Positions 43,966 to 52,826 of a stretch of DNA of 64,000 nucleotides are shown one piece after another. The first letter of the stretch is position 1; the number at the start of each line of letters is the position of its first letter. Both the position numbers and the translations under genes were made by a program. The notes under the pieces are model-generated. The model searched no databases. It saw only the letters and a list, made by a program, of their open reading frames with translations, and was not told the DNA's origin. Source of the DNA: G965227875 sp965227875 (GTDB lineage Bacteria > Pseudomonadota > Alphaproteobacteria > Rhizobiales > JAJFHC01); NCBI GenBank assembly GCA_965227875.1, contig OZ245783.1:3720001-3784000 (forward strand), in the 5' to 3' direction.

Positions 43966-45315
43966 TTACTGCGGCCGGAAGCTCAGCGTGACGCCGGGCA
44001 GCGAGCCATAGGTGAAGGGTTCCTGTGCGTTGCCGGTTTCCTTCATCACGCTGTCGCGCACCCGCCTGAACATCAGGCTCACGTCGAGCCCGGGTTCGTT
44101 GATGTGCTTCATGAGGGCGCGCACATAGGGGCTGTTTCCGGAGGATCCGTCCTGCGCCGTCTGGCCGTGCCGTGCCGCGTAGGCGACGAGCGTCGCGCCC
44201 TTGGGCTCGATGCGGGCAAGGCCCCTGCCGATATTGCGGGTGGAATTCGTCCGCTGCATTCCGGCAAGGAAGGGGTTGTCCCGGCAGGCATCGAGAATCA
44301 CGACCCGGAGCGTCTTTGCGCCGCCGGCCGCATCTAGCATGCTGTTCATGTTGACGGTCTCCAGCGCCACGTGGCGGTCGCTCTTGAGCCTGGCGTCAAC
44401 CGGGATGAGGTAGTTCTGCCCGCCAAGTTCCATGCCATGGCCGGCGTAGTAGATGACCGCCCAGTCGGCACCCTGTGCCCGGTCGGCGAAGTTGACCAGG
44501 GTCCGCTCCATGTCCGACTTGTTGAGGTCGCGGACCTCCATCACGTCGGTAAAGCCCAGCTTGCGGAAGGTCTCGCTCATGGCGCGGGCGTCGCGCGACG
44601 GGTTGTTGAGCGAGGATACGGACGAATACCGGGAATTGCCGATCACGAGGGCCACGCGGCGTTCACCGCTGACCGGCGTGATCGCAGGCCCCGAGTCGAT
44701 CCCGAGTTTCTTTTCGGCGAGCTTGATGTTGCCCGGGATGACCGTGGATGACGGGTTGTAGGCGAGCGCTTCCTTGTAGTAGTCGAGCGCTTTCCTGTAC
44801 TCGCCGAGCTGGTAGTGGGCGTTGCCCAGGCCGTTCGTGGCGCTCGAGTAGCGCGGGCGCAGCTTGGCGGCCTGGCCGTAGTACTTGATGGATTGCCTGT
44901 AGTCCTTCAGGTAATAGTAGGCCCGCCCCATCTGGTAGTGCGCCAGGACATATTTCGGGTCCGTGGCCATAGCGATCTGGCAGTCGTCTCTCGCTCGGTC
45001 GTATTGCTTCTGCGAAATGAAGACAATGGCGCGCATGACCCGCGAGGACGGCCGGCCGGGCTCGAGGCTGATCGCCTTGTCGAGGTCCTTGAGGGCTTTT
45101 TCGGGCTGGTTGGTGTTGTGATAGGCCTTGCCGCGGTTGAAATAGGCCCAGCGCAGGCGCTTGCCCTTCCAGCGCCCGGAATTGATGGCCTGCGTACAGG
45201 CGGCGATGCGGGCTTCCTTGGTCTTGTTGGTGCAGTCCTTGGCGTAGTCCGCCTGTGCGGGCATGGCGGCAAAGGCCGCGAAAAGGACTAGGAAACTGAA
45301 AAGAAGGCGCGTCAT
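43966..45315 (-). CDS. Secreted caspase-family (peptidase C14) protein with TPR repeats
   Basis: A 449-residue periplasmic protein. The signal peptide ends near QADYAKD. About residues 54-200 hold four TPR repeats (the best is GNAHYQLGEYRKALDYYKEA). The caspase p20 domain follows: ALVIGNSRY near 222-230, catalytic H293 in YYAGHG and catalytic C344 in LDACRDNPF. Bacterial caspases of this type prefer Arg/Lys substrates; the Asp before RDNP may line the S1 site. The ATG at 45315 follows GGGGAAG. The Cys-plus-TPR opening (DCTNKTKEARIAACTQAI) is like the TPR protein at 21862. Confidence 0.9.
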   Translation of the reverse strand: MTRLLFSFLVLFAAFAAMPAQADYAKDCTNKTKEARIAACTQAINSGRWKGKRLRWAYFNRGKAYHNTNQPEKALKDLDKAISLEPGRPSSRVMRAIVFISQKQYDRARDDCQIAMATDPKYVLAHYQMGRAYYYLKDYRQSIKYYGQAAKLRPRYSSATNGLGNAHYQLGEYRKALDYYKEALAYNPSSTVIPGNIKLAEKKLGIDSGPAITPVSGERRVALVIGNSRYSSVSSLNNPSRDARAMSETFRKLGFTDVMEVRDLNKSDMERTLVNFADRAQGADWAVIYYAGHGMELGGQNYLIPVDARLKSDRHVALETVNMNSMLDAAGGAKTLRVVILDACRDNPFLAGMQRTNSTRNIGRGLARIEPKGATLVAYAARHGQTAQDGSSGNSPYVRALMKHINEPGLDVSLMFRRVRDSVMKETGNAQEPFTYGSLPGVTLSFRPQ

Positions 45316-45371
45316 CGTATCTTCCCCGGACAAACTATCAAACGGACTCTGGAATCTCTGCACGGGCGATG

Positions 45372-45983
45372 TCAATCGCCCACCGGCATGGTCTTTATCA
45401 TCGCGCTGAGCTGCAGCCGATCCGTGTACCACTTGTCGAGGTGCGGTCGACCCTCTCGCCAGTCGAGGCGGCTGAGGGCGTGGTCCGCGAGACCGAGCGC
45501 ACAGGCCAGCGCGATAGCCGGAAAATCCCAGCGCCGACTGTGAAACACCGCATTCTCGGTCCTTTTCTCGATCCAGTCCAGACAGCGTTCGGCCCTTGCG
45601 GTTTCCCATTCGACGATATCGCCGGCGCGCAGGGCCTCGTCCCTGCGAAACTCGCGCGCCAGCACGGCAAGTCCGTCCAGGAAGCCCACGACGACACCTT
45701 CCAGCCCCACTTCCTGCCATTTGTCCACGTGCCGGGCGGGAAAGAAACGGCGCACGCCCATGAACTCGTCGAAATAGGCGCAGATGTGCCGCGATTCCGA
45801 AATGACGAGATCGCCGAAAACCAGCGTGGGAACCCGCGCCACGGGGCTGTACTGGAGCAATGGATTGTCGTGGGTGCGGTTCTCCACGTAGATGTGCTCT
45901 ATCCGGTCGGCGAGACCGATCTCGATCGCGGCGATCCGCGCGATGCGTCCATAGGGCGAATTGGGTGAGATGAAGAGTTTCAT
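45372..45983 (-). CDS. Glutathione S-transferase-like protein
   Basis: A 203-residue cytosolic protein with the GST N-terminal thioredoxin fold (KLFISPNSPYGRIARIAAIE, with Ser-Pro-Tyr at the thiol site) and cis-Pro in ARVPTL, plus a helical C-terminal domain (about 90-203). The serine near SPNSPY is typical of the catalytic residue of bacterial GSTs. Its ATG overlaps the stop of the HAD gene upstream (ATGA). The two form an operon, suggesting a shared detoxification or metabolic role. Confidence 0.82.
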   Translation of the reverse strand: MKLFISPNSPYGRIARIAAIEIGLADRIEHIYVENRTHDNPLLQYSPVARVPTLVFGDLVISESRHICAYFDEFMGVRRFFPARHVDKWQEVGLEGVVVGFLDGLAVLAREFRRDEALRAGDIVEWETARAERCLDWIEKRTENAVFHSRRWDFPAIALACALGLADHALSRLDWREGRPHLDKWYTDRLQLSAMIKTMPVGD

Positions 45984-46693
45984 GCCATTTCGTCGAGAAG
46001 TGATGCGATGTGGGTGATGTCGTCGAGCACGGCGTCGGCATAGGGTTCCAGGTCGCCGCGCCCGCTGGTACCGGTGAGAACGCCGACGACACAGGCTGCA
46101 CCGGCCGCGCGTCCCATGTCGAGATCGTGCGTATTGTCTCCGACCACCATGATTTCGCTGCACGGCAGGCCGACTTTTTCCGCGAAACCGTGCACCGGTC
46201 CCGGGCCGGGCTTGGCGCCATGCCCGGAGTCGTAGCCGCTTATGAAGTCGAACAGTCCGAGCACGTCGAACGACGACAGGGATTCATGGACGCCGCGTTC
46301 CGAATCGGATGTGGCGATACCGAGGCGCAGGCCCCTGGATTTCAGCCCCGCGAGGACCGGGGGCAGGTCGCAGACCGGGACGGCGAATTCCCGCCCACCA
46401 GCTTCGAAACCGGCGCTGATCATGCCTTCGAGATCCTTGACCGACGGTCGTTCCGGCCCGAGGTGCCCGTGCCAGGCCATCGCGATTTCCTCGTTGTTGC
46501 CTGCCGCAAGAAGCGTGCCCGCCCCCAGTTTGCCGGAAACGCGGTCGTACCCGCCAAGTTCGAGAAGTTTCAGGGCAAGGCTTTCATCGCCGTTGGCCGC
46601 CTGGAACGCCAGGCGCCGGTTGATCGGCGTCCACGATCTTTCGAAATCGAGCAGGGTGCCGTCCTTGTCGAAAAGGATCCCGCGAATTGCCAT
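45980..46693 (-). CDS. HAD-family hydrolase (phosphoglycolate phosphatase-like)
   Basis: A 237-residue phosphatase of the HAD subfamily IA. Motif I is DKDGT (nucleophile D9, D11), motif II IATSDSE near 125-131, and motifs III/IV give KPGPGPVHGF and VVGDNTHDLDMG. The cap is the small helical type between residues 14 and 95. The substrate could be phosphoglycolate or another sugar phosphate. Its stop overlaps the GST start. Confidence 0.85.
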   Translation of the reverse strand: MAIRGILFDKDGTLLDFERSWTPINRRLAFQAANGDESLALKLLELGGYDRVSGKLGAGTLLAAGNNEEIAMAWHGHLGPERPSVKDLEGMISAGFEAGGREFAVPVCDLPPVLAGLKSRGLRLGIATSDSERGVHESLSSFDVLGLFDFISGYDSGHGAKPGPGPVHGFAEKVGLPCSEIMVVGDNTHDLDMGRAAGAACVVGVLTGTSGRGDLEPYADAVLDDITHIASLLDEMA

Positions 46694-46806
46694 GAATCAG
46701 CCCGTCCGTATTCCACCCAGACCGGGAGAGTACACGAACCGGGAGGGATGTTGAGTCCCTTGCCTGCCTCAGGGCGGCGCGGAAAGGCGAGCCGTCCGGC
46801 GTGAAG

Positions 46807-47382
46807 TCAGGCGGGTTTTCCGAGCAGTCCCGTCAGGGTGTCCATGACCGTCGCGAAATGGTTCCGGCCGGGCGTGGCGCGTTCGATCAGGAGGCCGCCT
46901 TCCACGGCGCTGAAGACCAGGCGGGACAGCGCCATGGCGGCGCAGTCGTAGTGAAATGCGCCGGCCTTTTTCCCGCTGTCGAGGAACCCTGCGAGCCATG
47001 TCTGGTTTTCCTCGAAGAACGCCTCCAGTTCGTTCTGCATCATTTGCGGCAGCCCGGCCCGTTCGCCGCCAAGCACGCCGCACAGGCAGACCTGGTCGGG
47101 AGTGGACGCGATCGCCATGATCGGCTCCAGGTAACGTCGCAGCCCGTCCCAGTGCGGCAGCGACGGATCGGCGTCGATCTCGTCGCGCACGGTGCGGAAT
47201 CGCTCGCGGTAGCGCGCAATGACGTCGCGGCCGAGTTCGGCCTTGCCGGGATGGTGATAGTAGATGCTGGCCTTGCGGATGCCGATGCGCTCGGCGATGT
47301 CCTGGAAGCTCAGGGCGTGGAACCCGATTTGCATCATGAGCGAGAGGGCCGTGTCGAGAATCCGTTCAGAGGTCCTGTTCAT
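46807..47382 (-). CDS. TetR-family transcriptional regulator
   Basis: A 191-residue regulator with the TetR HTH (FQDIAERIGIRKASIYYHHP, 25-44) and a helical ligand domain. It lies directly downstream of the MAPEG gene on the same strand. A clear TetR-type operator stands upstream of that gene, and a hairpin lies between the two. Together they look like an autoregulated operon in which the regulator controls the MAPEG protein. Confidence 0.88.
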   Translation of the reverse strand: MNRTSERILDTALSLMMQIGFHALSFQDIAERIGIRKASIYYHHPGKAELGRDVIARYRERFRTVRDEIDADPSLPHWDGLRRYLEPIMAIASTPDQVCLCGVLGGERAGLPQMMQNELEAFFEENQTWLAGFLDSGKKAGAFHYDCAAMALSRLVFSAVEGGLLIERATPGRNHFATVMDTLTGLLGKPA

Positions 47383-47405
47383 TCCTGTCCGTTGTCATGA
47401 AAGTC

Positions 47406-47437
47406 GAACCGGCTGCGACATACTGTGCAGCCGGTTC
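47406..47437. other. 11-bp hairpin between MAPEG and tetR
   Basis: GAACCGGCTGC and GCAGCCGGTTC form a perfect 11-bp stem around a 10-base loop, 24 bases upstream of the tetR ATG on the - strand. It could be a second operator, or a stem that lowers tetR expression relative to the MAPEG gene. No T-run follows. Confidence 0.5.
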
Positions 47438-47484
47438 AATCCTGCGGGATCCGGGCCCGCCCGGCGGACGGCCCGGCAACCGGA

Positions 47485-47883
47485 TTAAAGCACGCCGAGC
47501 AGCCGCAACGCGAGTGCTGCCTGCGCGAGGAATCCGGCTGCAAAGGCGAGGGTCCGGACAACCGGAAGGCCCAGGGTGAAGACCGCGTAGTGGGCCAGCC
47601 GTGCAAAGAAGAAGAGCATTGCCGCCCCCGCCGTGAGGGCCGAATTCATCCCGGTCATCTGAACGGCGATCACGAGCGGTGCGAAAACGGCGAGATTCTC
47701 TATCGCGTTGTCGTGTGCCCTCTGGGCCCGGTCCGCCCACGGGTCGACCGGGACGGCGTCTGGCGACGGGTTCGCCATGGCGCCCATGAGGCCACGTTTG
47801 GCGATCCGGTGAAGGATGTAGGGAATCCAGAATAGCGCGGTCATGAAGGCCGTCAGGGTCAGCCAGAAAAGCTCTTGTGACAT
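47485..47883 (-). CDS. MAPEG-family membrane protein
   Basis: A 132-residue protein with four predicted helices. The MAPEG signature, RAQRAHDNAIENLAVFAPLV, is at about residues 51-70. MAPEG enzymes use glutathione in detoxification or lipid metabolism. An ATG 10 codons upstream (47913) is possible, but ATG at 47883 follows GGAG at a good distance. The operon with tetR suggests induction by a toxic compound. Confidence 0.82.
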   Translation of the reverse strand: MSQELFWLTLTAFMTALFWIPYILHRIAKRGLMGAMANPSPDAVPVDPWADRAQRAHDNAIENLAVFAPLVIAVQMTGMNSALTAGAAMLFFFARLAHYAVFTLGLPVVRTLAFAAGFLAQAALALRLLGVL

Positions 47884-47914
47884 TGGATCGATCTCCGGAG
47901 TTGTTGAACACAAG

Positions 47915-47940
47915 AATTCTACCTGCCGTAAGGTAGAATT
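47915..47940. promoter_or_regulatory. TetR-type operator upstream of the MAPEG gene
   Basis: AATTCTACCT (47915-47924) and AGGTAGAATT (47931-47940) are perfect 10-bp arms around GCCGTA. The site ends 32 bases upstream of the MAPEG ATG, where a repressor would block the promoter. The symmetry and the downstream tetR gene make binding by that regulator likely. Confidence 0.75.
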
Positions 47941-48024
47941 TCCACATCAAAAATATCTGGATCGGCTCGCGTCCGCAGACTGGACGGGGAGGGTGCTTGC
48001 GAAAGCCGGCGGGACGTCGCCGGT

Positions 48025-48903
48025 TCAGTCGCGGAAAAAGCTGCGGAACCGCTCAATCACGATCGTCGGAAGTTCCTCGGCAAGGTAGTGGCCCCCCGGC
48101 AGGGCCTCGCCCTCGACATGCTCGGCGCGCCGTTTCCACAGGTCGAGTGCGTCGAAGCATCGTTCGATCACGCCATCGCGGCCCCAGAGCGCGAGAACAG
48201 GGCAGGTGAGCTTGCGGCCCCCGTCGGCCTCGTCGTGGCGCATGTCGATGCCCGCGGACGCGCGGTAGTCCTCGCAGCTTGCGTGGATCGTCGCGGGGTC
48301 GGAGAAACAGCGTTCGTATTCGGCCATCGCCTCCGGCGTGAACGGTGCGTTCCCCGCACTTCCCGAACACATCTTGAGCTGGAGGTAGAGCGGCCTGTTC
48401 GCCTCCGATCCGATGAAGGCTTCGGGCAAGGGCGCCGGCTGGATGAGAAAGAACCAGTGCCAGTAGGCCTTGGCGAATTCCTCGGTCGTGTTCCGGTACA
48501 TCTCGTATGTCGGCGCGATGTCCAGGACGCAGAGCTTTTTCACGCGGTCGCCGTGATCGGCCGCCAGCCGATGCGCGACGCGGCCGCCCCGGTCGTGTCC
48601 CGCCAGAAAGAACCGGTCGTGACCCAGTGCCGTCATGACCTCGGCCATGTCGCGCGCCATCTCCCGTTTCGAATAGACCGCGTGATCCGCGGTCGTCTCC
48701 GGCTTGGAGGAATCGCCGTAACCGCGCAGGTCCGCGGCGACGACGGTGTAGTCACGCGCCAGATCGGGCGCCACCTTGTGCCACATGACGTGGGTCTGCG
48801 GATATCCGTGCAGCAGAAGGAGCGCCGGACCGGACCCACCCGTGCGGAGGTTGATCTCCGCGCCGCTCGTCGTGATCCGGTGTGTCTCGAAGCCTTCGAA
48901 CAT
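48025..48903 (-). CDS. Fluoroacetate dehalogenase-type alpha/beta hydrolase
   Basis: A 292-residue alpha/beta hydrolase. Every residue I recall from the studied fluoroacetate dehalogenase of Rhodopseudomonas has a counterpart at a constant offset: nucleophile D104 and carboxylate-binding R105 and R108 in GHDRGGR, D128, halide-binding H149 and W150 in YWHWFF, and Y213. The catalytic base is H272 in GGHYL. The opening LLLHGYPQTHVMWHKVAP and DLRGYGDSSKP match the same group. It would hydrolyse the C-F or C-Cl bond of haloacetates. Substrate specificity needs assay, but the residue match is strong. Confidence 0.85.
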   Translation of the reverse strand: MFEGFETHRITTSGAEINLRTGGSGPALLLLHGYPQTHVMWHKVAPDLARDYTVVAADLRGYGDSSKPETTADHAVYSKREMARDMAEVMTALGHDRFFLAGHDRGGRVAHRLAADHGDRVKKLCVLDIAPTYEMYRNTTEEFAKAYWHWFFLIQPAPLPEAFIGSEANRPLYLQLKMCSGSAGNAPFTPEAMAEYERCFSDPATIHASCEDYRASAGIDMRHDEADGGRKLTCPVLALWGRDGVIERCFDALDLWKRRAEHVEGEALPGGHYLAEELPTIVIERFRSFFRD

Positions 48904-49002
48904 TCGCGTCTCCCTCGTGAATTGTGCCGTGCCTCGCCGAGAGGCAATGCGTCCTGTATATCAGGGCGGACCTGGGGCCAACGAAAAGAGGAGCCCGAGC
49001 CC

Positions 49003-49623
49003 ATGGCAGAACGCCCCCGACTTTCGATGCTGCATACGGCGCATCCGAATGTGGACCTGTTCCGTGCGGTCGAGGACCGCATCGTGTTTGACTGCCGGCA
49101 TGTCGTGCGCGACGACCTGCTCAAGCGGGCGGTGGATGCCGGCCACCTGACTGAGGATGTTCGCGCGGAAACCAGGGCCGCCCTGGAGGACTTCGCCGGG
49201 GAATCGGAAAAGGTGCTGCTGACCTGCTCCACGCTGGGACCTGCCGCGGACGACCTCCGGAACGAAAACATCATCCGTGTGGACCGGGCCCTGGCCGAGG
49301 CGGCGCTCGCAGGCGGAGGCGAGGTACTGGTGCTCTGCACGGTGGGCTCTACCCTCGGGCCGACGCGAGACCTTTTCGAAAGTGTCGCGGTGAACACGGG
49401 AGGGACGGTCGCCGTCAGGCAGATCAAGGATGCCTGGCCCCTGTTTGCCGGCGGCGACCTCGATGTATATTTTGCCCGGATCGCGGAGGTTGCGGACCGG
49501 TTCTGCGAGGCGGGCCGGGTGATCGCCTTCGGTCAGGCTTCGATGGCCCCGGCGGCGGCGCTGTGCGAGAAGGCGCGACCCCTGACGAGCCCGGAGGCGT
49601 CGGTCGCGGTGTTCGCAGGCTGA
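49003..49623 (+). CDS. Asp/Glu racemase-like (Asp/Glu/hydantoin racemase family) protein
   Basis: A 206-residue cytosolic protein. LLTCSTLGPAAD near 68-79 and IAFGQASMAP near 175-184 are at the places where Asp/Glu racemase-family proteins carry their two active-site Cys motifs; the first Cys is present, but the second position is Gln-Ala-Ser rather than Cys. The overall length fits the family. ATG at 49003 follows GAGGAG. It is divergent from the dehalogenase gene. Confidence 0.6.
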   Translation: MAERPRLSMLHTAHPNVDLFRAVEDRIVFDCRHVVRDDLLKRAVDAGHLTEDVRAETRAALEDFAGESEKVLLTCSTLGPAADDLRNENIIRVDRALAEAALAGGGEVLVLCTVGSTLGPTRDLFESVAVNTGGTVAVRQIKDAWPLFAGGDLDVYFARIAEVADRFCEAGRVIAFGQASMAPAAALCEKARPLTSPEASVAVFAG

Positions 49624-49731
49624 GCGGTCGGTGCCGTCGCGTTAAGGCGGAACGTGGATTGAACGGGGTATGGAGTCCCGGCGCGAGCGTGCCGCCGGGA
49701 CCCCTTCTGCCGTGTTGACCTCTACCTGGCC

Positions 49732-50649
49732 TCAGCTGTTCGGGACGACGATGATCTCGACCCGTCGGTTCCGGGCTCGGCCGTCCTCGGTGGCGTTGTC
49801 CGCCACCGGCTCGGTCTCACCCATGCCGACGGCGTCGATCGTTACCCCGCTGCTTGAGACATGTGCCCGGAGATAGGCTGCGACGGACCCCGCGCGCTTT
49901 TCCGAGAGGGACTGGTTGTAGGCGTCGCTTCCTTTTGCGTCCGTATGGCCGGCGACCGTGATCCGTGCCGCAGGATAGGCGGAGAGCTTCGCCACGAGGT
50001 CCGCGAGCGCACCGTGCGCGCCGGGCCGCAGGTCGTGCCTGTCGAAATCGAACAGCACCGCACCTGAAAGCTGGTAGCGGATCGCCGAGCCGACCGCCGC
50101 GATCGCGTCGATGTCCGCTCCCGGCCAGTCACCGCTGCAGGACTTGCCGGTGTCGGTGAGACGGACGAAACGGTAGCTCTGGCCGCGATGTCCGGCTTCG
50201 GCGAGGTCCAGCCCGGTCTTGCCGCCGGCGATCCGGCCGGCGTCGGTCCATGTCACGCCGTCATTGGACAGCGCGATGTCGGTGGGCTCGACGTCCGCGC
50301 CGACCTCAAAGACGTAGAGATCCGTGCCCGGTCCGTCGACCAGCGCGTTGTCGGTGAATTCGAAGATGGCGGACCCGCGGCATCCGAGCGTGAATGCCTT
50401 GCCGTCACCCGATTTTCGGTAGTCTGGCTCGCCGATCGCGTTCGCCGGGTTGGCTTCCGTCTTTCTCGGCGATCGGTCGCCGCGTTCGAAGGACACGACG
50501 CGGTCGGCAAACGAAATCGCGCCGAGCGGGAGTGTGACCTCAACCTTGCGGTAGTCCGTGTAGCTCTTCGGAGCCTGGGCGAAGACGGCACACGGCAGGA
50601 CAAGCCCGGCCGTCAGCGACAGAACAAGACAGATACACTTGAGGGACAT
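49732..50649 (-). CDS. OmpA-family protein with N-terminal beta-sandwich domain
   Basis: A 305-residue envelope protein. A signal peptide ends near VFAQAPKS. Residues about 40-190 form a beta-rich domain (ANAIGEPDY, GCRGSAIFEFTDNALVDG, DLYVFEVGAD, IALSNDGVTW) like the discoidin-like domains of surface proteins. Residues about 200-305 are an OmpA C-terminal domain that binds peptidoglycan (TVAGHTDAKGSDAYNQSLS and RNRRVEI). The combination suggests a protein anchored to the cell wall that displays a sugar- or ligand-binding module in the periplasm. Ligand unknown. Confidence 0.82.
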   Translation of the reverse strand: MSLKCICLVLSLTAGLVLPCAVFAQAPKSYTDYRKVEVTLPLGAISFADRVVSFERGDRSPRKTEANPANAIGEPDYRKSGDGKAFTLGCRGSAIFEFTDNALVDGPGTDLYVFEVGADVEPTDIALSNDGVTWTDAGRIAGGKTGLDLAEAGHRGQSYRFVRLTDTGKSCSGDWPGADIDAIAAVGSAIRYQLSGAVLFDFDRHDLRPGAHGALADLVAKLSAYPAARITVAGHTDAKGSDAYNQSLSEKRAGSVAAYLRAHVSSSGVTIDAVGMGETEPVADNATEDGRARNRRVEIIVVPNS

Positions 50650-50791
50650 ATTGCGGACTCCTGATGTTGCGCATCGCGGCAAGGCGGTCGCCTCGCCGCA
50701 GATAGGCCAGCAGGCCCGCAACCGCGGGCCATGCTGCTCAGTCGTCGCAAATCCCCTTAAGGTTCACTTCAGCAGGAAGTTTTTTTCCGGT

Positions 50792-52669
50792 TTATTCGGC
50801 GGCCTGCCGGATGTTCCTTTCGAACTGGTCCACGTCGCGGACCGCGCCCTCCGACGCCGATGTCGCGAAGGCGGCATAGGCGCGCAGCGCACGGCTGACG
50901 ATGCGCTCGCGCGGTTCGGCCGGTTGCCACGCGGCATGACCCTTGGCTTCCATGGCCATCCGCCTGTTGTTCAGCACCGCTTCGTCGACCGCCAGATGGA
51001 CGCGGCGGTTCGGGATGTCGAACTCGATGACATCGCCATCTTCCACCAGGCCGATGGTGCCGCCCTGGGCGGCTTCCGGAGACACGTGCCCCACCGAAAG
51101 TCCCGACGACCCGCCGGAGAACCGGCCGTCGGTGATCAGCGCGCAGTCCTTTCCGAGCCCCATGCTCTTGAGGTAGCTGGTCGGATAGAGCATCTCCTGC
51201 ATGCCCGGACCGCCCTTGGGTCCCTCGTACCGGATGACCACGACGTCGCCCTTGGTGACCTTCTTGCCGAGGATGGCCTGGACGGCGGCGTCCTGCGATT
51301 CGAACACCCGTGCCGTGCCCTTGAACTTGAGGCATTCTTCCGGCACGCCCGCCGTTTTCACGATGCAGCCGTCCTGCGCGATATTGCCGTAGAGCACCGC
51401 GAGGCCGCCGTCCTTGCTGTAGGCATGTTCCATGTCCCTGATGCAGCCATTCGCGCGGTCGCGGTCGAGATCGTCCCACAAGTGCTCCTGGCTGAACGCT
51501 TCGGTCGTCCGCACGCCACCGGGCGCGGCGCGGAAGAACGTCTCCACTTCCGGCGACGGCGAGCGCATGATGTCATACGTGTCGATCGCCTCGCCGATGG
51601 TCGCGGTGTGCACGGTCGGACGGTCACGATGGATGAGGCCGATGCGGTCGAGCTCGCCCATGATGCCGAGGATGCCGCCGGCGCGGTGCACGTCCTCCAT
51701 GTGGTAGAGCGACGTCGAAGGCGACAGCTTCGACAGGTGCGGGACCTTGCGGCTCATCCGGTCGATGTCGGCCATCGTGAAGTCGACCTCGCCCTCGCGG
51801 GCCATCGCGAGCAGGTGCAGGACCGTGTTGGTGGATCCGCCCATCGCGATGTCGAGCGCCATGGCGTTCTCGAAACTGCGCACGTCGGCAATACCGCGCG
51901 GCGTGGCCGTGACGTCGTCTTCCTCGTAATAGCGTTTCGCGAGAGCGACGATGCGTCGTCCGGCTTCGAGAAAGAGTTCCTTCCGGAAGGCATGGGTCGC
52001 GAGCGTAGATCCGTTGCCGGGCAGGGCGAGTCCGAGTGCCTCGGCAAGGCAATTCATGGAGTTTGCCGTGAACATGCCCGAACAGGATCCGCAGGTCGGG
52101 CAGGCGGACCGTTCATAGGCCGCGGCATCCTCGTCGGACGTGTTCGGGTTGGCCGCCTGGATCATGGCGTCGATGAGGTCGACCTTCTTCATCTCGCCGT
52201 CCTGCAGGACGACCTTGCCGGCTTCCATCGGGCCGCCGGAGACGAAAATGGCCGGGATATTGAGGCGCATGGCACCCATGAGCATGCCGGGCGTGATCTT
52301 GTCGCAGTTGGAAATGCAGATCATCGCGTCCGCGCAATGGGCATTGCACATGTATTCCAGCGAATCCGCGATGAGTTCGCGGGACGGCAGCGAGTAGAGC
52401 ATGCCGTCATGGCCCATGGCGATGCCGTCGTCGACGGCGATGGAATTGAATTCCTTCGCCACGCCGCCGGCCTTCTCGATCTCGCGCGCCACCATCTGGC
52501 CGAGGTCCTTGAGATGGACGTGGCCGGGTACGAACTGCGTGAAGGAGTTGGCCACCGCTATGATCGGCTTGCCGAAGTCGTCGTCCTTCATCCCGGTCGC
52601 GCGCCAGAGGCCGCGCGCACCCGCCATGTTTCGTCCGTGCGTCGTGGTTCTTGATCGATATTGGGGCAT
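50792..52669 (-). CDS. ilvD: Dihydroxy-acid dehydratase
   Basis: A 625-residue enzyme of branched-chain amino acid synthesis that converts dihydroxyisovalerate and its homolog to the 2-oxo acids. The opening [19 protein letters not shown] is the IlvD signature. Cluster ligands are in [10 protein letters not shown] and [14 protein letters not shown], with the ACTIVE-like metal segment [13 protein letters not shown] at 52669 is chosen over the longer frame because the conserved start follows it. Length matches the family. It is monocistronic here. Confidence 0.96.
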   Translation of the reverse strand: MPQYRSRTTTHGRNMAGARGLWRATGMKDDDFGKPIIAVANSFTQFVPGHVHLKDLGQMVAREIEKAGGVAKEFNSIAVDDGIAMGHDGMLYSLPSRELIADSLEYMCNAHCADAMICISNCDKITPGMLMGAMRLNIPAIFVSGGPMEAGKVVLQDGEMKKVDLIDAMIQAANPNTSDEDAAAYERSACPTCGSCSGMFTANSMNCLAEALGLALPGNGSTLATHAFRKELFLEAGRRIVALAKRYYEEDDVTATPRGIADVRSFENAMALDIAMGGSTNTVLHLLAMAREGEVDFTMADIDRMSRKVPHLSKLSPSTSLYHMEDVHRAGGILGIMGELDRIGLIHRDRPTVHTATIGEAIDTYDIMRSPSPEVETFFRAAPGGVRTTEAFSQEHLWDDLDRDRANGCIRDMEHAYSKDGGLAVLYGNIAQDGCIVKTAGVPEECLKFKGTARVFESQDAAVQAILGKKVTKGDVVVIRYEGPKGGPGMQEMLYPTSYLKSMGLGKDCALITDGRFSGGSSGLSVGHVSPEAAQGGTIGLVEDGDVIEFDIPNRRVHLAVDEAVLNNRRMAMEAKGHAAWQPAEPRERIVSRALRAYAAFATSASEGAVRDVDQFERNIRQAAE

Positions 52670-52826
52670 TGTCCTGTCTCGTTTTTCTGACGGAATTCCG
52701 TCGTTCGTCCCCATGTCATAGCGGTTTACGGCTTCCGGAGAAACCGTAAATGCCCGTTTTGCGTGTCACGGCGTGCGTCGGACCGTCCGGCTAGCGCCAG
52801 GACGATGGAGCCCTTCGGTGCGGATC

